The translations under genes were made by a program, and so were the position numbers. From Bartonella sp. MM73XJBT.G (GTDB lineage: Bacteria; Pseudomonadota; Alphaproteobacteria; Rhizobiales; Rhizobiaceae), in contig NZ_JAQISW010000004.1 in assembly GCF_028618435.1 (NCBI RefSeq), positions 1 through 64,000 of the forward strand: a stretch of 64,000 nt of DNA, read 5' to 3'. This document shows, piece after piece, positions 61,829 to 64,000 of this stretch. A model generated the notes under the pieces. It was not told where the DNA came from and searched no databases. It saw only the letters and a program-made list of their open reading frames with translations. Each line of letters begins with the position of its first letter. Within the stretch, counting starts at the first letter, position 1.

Positions 61829-62827
61829 TTATAGTCGTCTAAGTGCGACATACTCGACCAAGTGATTTTTTCCCTTTCGAAGAATGAGATTGGACCGTGG
61901 TCGTGTTGGCAATATATTTTCTTGTAAGTTTTTTAAGTTAATCGTTTGCCAAATATTTTCAGCGATTTTTAAGGCTTCTTCTTCATGCAGGAGTGCATAA
62001 CGATGAAAATAGGATTCAGGATTTTGAAAAGCTGTTTTACGCAAACGTTTAAAACGTTCCAAGTACCAGTGCCGAATGACTTCTGTTTCAGCATCGACAT
62101 AGATTGAAAAATCAAAAAAATCTGAAACAAAAGGAATGACCTTACCATCTTTAGGAAGATCACTGACTTGCAGAACATTAATACCTTCAATAATTAAAAT
62201 ATCAGGGCGGTCAATGATAATTGTGTGATTTTTTAGAACATCATAAGTCATATGAGAATAAAGAGGAGCAGGGACATTTCCAATACCTGCTTTTATAGCC
62301 GAAAGAAAGCATAGTAATTTTTTGATGTCATAGGAATCAGGAAATCCTTTACGATTCATACGATTTTTTTGTTCTAAGATCGCATTAGGATAGAGAAAAC
62401 CATCCGTTGTGATCAGATCAACTTTAAGACTAGATGTCCAACGTTTTAACAGCTCTTGAAGGATACGAGCGGTGGTAGACTTTCCTACAGCTACAGAACC
62501 AGCAATTCCAATAATAAAGGGCGTTTTTTGACTCTCTTCTTGATGGAGAAACTGCTGACGTTTGTGAAAAAGTTCCTGCACTGCTTCAACATGGCATGAG
62601 AGCAGACGTGATAAAGAAAGATAAATGCGTTGGACTTCTTCAAGATCGATGGGATCATCAATAGAGCGTAAACGCTTAATTTCATCAAAAGTTAAAGTAA
62701 GAGGTGTATCCGCACGAAATTCTGACCATTCTTGTGCTGTAAAAACACGATAAGGTGAATATCGGTCAGAAATGGATTTGACCAAATTATCTTCCTGATT
62801 AATTTTTTTTATAGTCGTATCAATCAT
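61829..62827 (-). CDS. coaA: Pantothenate kinase, type I
   Basis: First step of coenzyme A synthesis. The P-loop is [17 protein letters not shown], with the type I motifs [21 protein letters not shown] and [11 protein letters not shown], and the C-terminal [20 protein letters not shown] typical of the enzyme. At 332 residues it is slightly longer than E. coli CoaA. Start ATG 62827 ([11 protein letters not shown]). It is followed by the M17 aminopeptidase gene after 14 bases, so they may be co-transcribed. Confidence 0.95.
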   Translation of the reverse strand: MIDTTIKKINQEDNLVKSISDRYSPYRVFTAQEWSEFRADTPLTLTFDEIKRLRSIDDPIDLEEVQRIYLSLSRLLSCHVEAVQELFHKRQQFLHQEESQKTPFIIGIAGSVAVGKSTTARILQELLKRWTSSLKVDLITTDGFLYPNAILEQKNRMNRKGFPDSYDIKKLLCFLSAIKAGIGNVPAPLYSHMTYDVLKNHTIIIDRPDILIIEGINVLQVSDLPKDGKVIPFVSDFFDFSIYVDAETEVIRHWYLERFKRLRKTAFQNPESYFHRYALLHEEEALKIAENIWQTINLKNLQENILPTRPRSNLILRKGKNHLVEYVALRRL

Positions 62828-62945
62828 TTTTATTTATCGAAACTTTTTGATGTAGCTCTTGATTAAGAGCGGGCAGGTGAGCTGCTTTGTGTTTAAATAA
62901 ATTTCGTTTTGCATGCCTTCTCTTTAAGATAACAGATCATTTTTA

Positions 62946-63935
62946 TTAACTTATCGTCCAGTCATTCCAGTATGTACGGATTTGTGCCAATGAGTACCCT
63001 TGTGCCAAAAAAGCCCATAAAAGCAGACGCGCTTTTACTGCTGATAAATACCCAGACATAAAAGCACCCGAAGCAATCATATCGATTTCTGAACCTTTAT
63101 AGCCATAAGTTATACGAGTTGTTGAGCCATTACAACAACGACTAGCAATAATAATTGGTATTTTTTGTGCATATTGTTGTACAAGATCTGCTTCTTGAAA
63201 ACTACAGTGTCCTGCACCAAAACCAGCAATAACAAGTCCAGCATAATGTCCACTTTCAAGGCAAAGTTTCATTAATTGTGCATCAGATGATAAAGAGGAA
63301 TAGAGAAGTGCAATTTGATGATCGTAGTTTTGGGGAAGATCAAATGTTGTCGGAAAAAATTTTCGATCATTAAAATAAATAAGTTTTCCCTCTAAAATAG
63401 TTCCTACAATACCTACAAGACCTGATTGAAATGTTTCAACCTTGACGGTGTGGCTTTTATAGAGCCAATAAGGTGAGTGAATGGTATCATTAATGACAAC
63501 AAGAACGCCTCTGTTACGACTTTGTGGGGCGGCCGCGACACGCGTTGCTGCTAAAATATTAGCAGGCCCATCAGCACCTGCTTCGTGAGGGGTACGCATA
63601 GCACCGGTTATGATGAGTGGTTCATCTTTCTTCCAATAAAGAGAAAGAAAAAAAGCAGTTTCTTCAAGAGTATCAGTGCCTTGCGTTAAGACAATTCCTT
63701 TTGCACCAGCGTTTATTTGTTGTTTTGCCCACTCTATTATTTCAAAAAGAATTTTAAAAGATAAAGATCCACTGGGTATTTGCATTAATGTTTGTGCATG
63801 AATATCAGCAATGTTATTTAAATCAGGAACACTTTTTATGAGGTTATCTGAGGTTAAAGTCGGTTGCATGTGGCCAAAACGATCGGCAGTCATTGCAATT
63901 GTTCCACCTAAGGTTCCTATAGCTATTTTTTTCAT
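62946..63935 (-). CDS. L-asparaginase (type I/II bacterial family)
   Basis: Hydrolyses asparagine to aspartate and ammonia, 329 residues. Both threonine motifs are present: IGTLGGTIAMT near the N-terminus and VLTQGTDTLEETAFFL at about residue 85; the third conserved block is ITGAMRTPHEAGADGPANIL. No signal peptide is seen, so it is probably cytosolic (AnsA-like). AGGAAAATT precedes ATG 63935. A GCTCTT/AAGAGC hairpin at 62853-62868 lies after its stop but has no T-run. Bases 63936-64000 are only the start of its upstream region. Confidence 0.9.
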   Translation of the reverse strand: MKKIAIGTLGGTIAMTADRFGHMQPTLTSDNLIKSVPDLNNIADIHAQTLMQIPSGSLSFKILFEIIEWAKQQINAGAKGIVLTQGTDTLEETAFFLSLYWKKDEPLIITGAMRTPHEAGADGPANILAATRVAAAPQSRNRGVLVVINDTIHSPYWLYKSHTVKVETFQSGLVGIVGTILEGKLIYFNDRKFFPTTFDLPQNYDHQIALLYSSLSSDAQLMKLCLESGHYAGLVIAGFGAGHCSFQEADLVQQYAQKIPIIIASRCCNGSTTRITYGYKGSEIDMIASGAFMSGYLSAVKARLLLWAFLAQGYSLAQIRTYWNDWTIS

Positions 63936-64000
63936 AATTTTCCTCTATAAAGGCACAAACTTTTTACATAAAACTATTTAGCAGTAATTTACATTGACAA

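Overview
The window is almost certainly from a Bartonella chromosome (Alphaproteobacteria, Hyphomicrobiales). This rests on AT-rich DNA with long, gene-poor spacers, the ctpA-ialA-ialB block typical of the genus, a trimeric autotransporter (BadA/Vomp type) C-terminus at the left edge, a homologue of Brucella lipoprotein Omp10, and rhizobial-type versions of Fur/Mur, Obg, PrfA-PrmC and SecA. The species cannot be fixed from the sequence alone. No rRNA, tRNA, CRISPR array, prophage or insertion sequence was seen.

Layout. 1-950: autotransporter tail plus an IalB-family protein. 1.8-9.2 kb: housekeeping run ppx, rlmE, obg, proB, proA, nadD, rsfS, rlmH. 9.2-14.0 kb: envelope and virulence block (EnvC-like LytM protein, CtpA protease, IalA/RppH, IalB, YggT, DUF167). 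14.0-19.2 kb, minus strand: ppa, typA, a decayed 1.3-kb spacer, mgtE. 19.8-27.2 kb: M3 oligopeptidase, DUF459 protein, MltB-type transglycosylase, galU, kdsD, Omp10-like lipoprotein. 27.5-36.1 kb: a degenerate NtrC-like response regulator, a phospholipase D-family protein, guaB, an unlisted 48-residue basic protein, rsmB, guaA. 36.3-42.3 kb: ugpQ and the ugpBAEC glycerol-3-phosphate importer with a candidate Pho box. 43.1-50.1 kb: zinc ABC transporter with a double Zur-like box, then the nrdHIEF class Ib ribonucleotide reductase operon with a NrdR-like palindrome. 50.1-55.4 kb, minus strand: prmC, prfA, fur/mur, secA. 55.8-58.7 kb: parvulin, argJ, mutT. 59.4-63.9 kb, minus strand: NlpC/P60, M17 aminopeptidase, coaA, asparaginase.

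How the genes fit together. Most are core metabolism or translation quality control (RlmE, RsfS, RlmH, RsmB, TypA, PrfA/PrmC). Several serve the envelope (CtpA, EnvC-like, MltB, NlpC/P60, kdsD, galU, parvulin, SecA). Others handle scarce host nutrients (zinc, magnesium, glycerol-3-phosphate, proline, guanine nucleotides). No new multi-gene system was found. The items most worth a second look are the RR/AAA+ regulator with several altered catalytic positions, the DUF459 protein lacking SGNH catalytic residues, the 48-residue gene, the paired Zur boxes, the distant NrdR-like palindrome, and a diverged repeat flanking the ugp operon.
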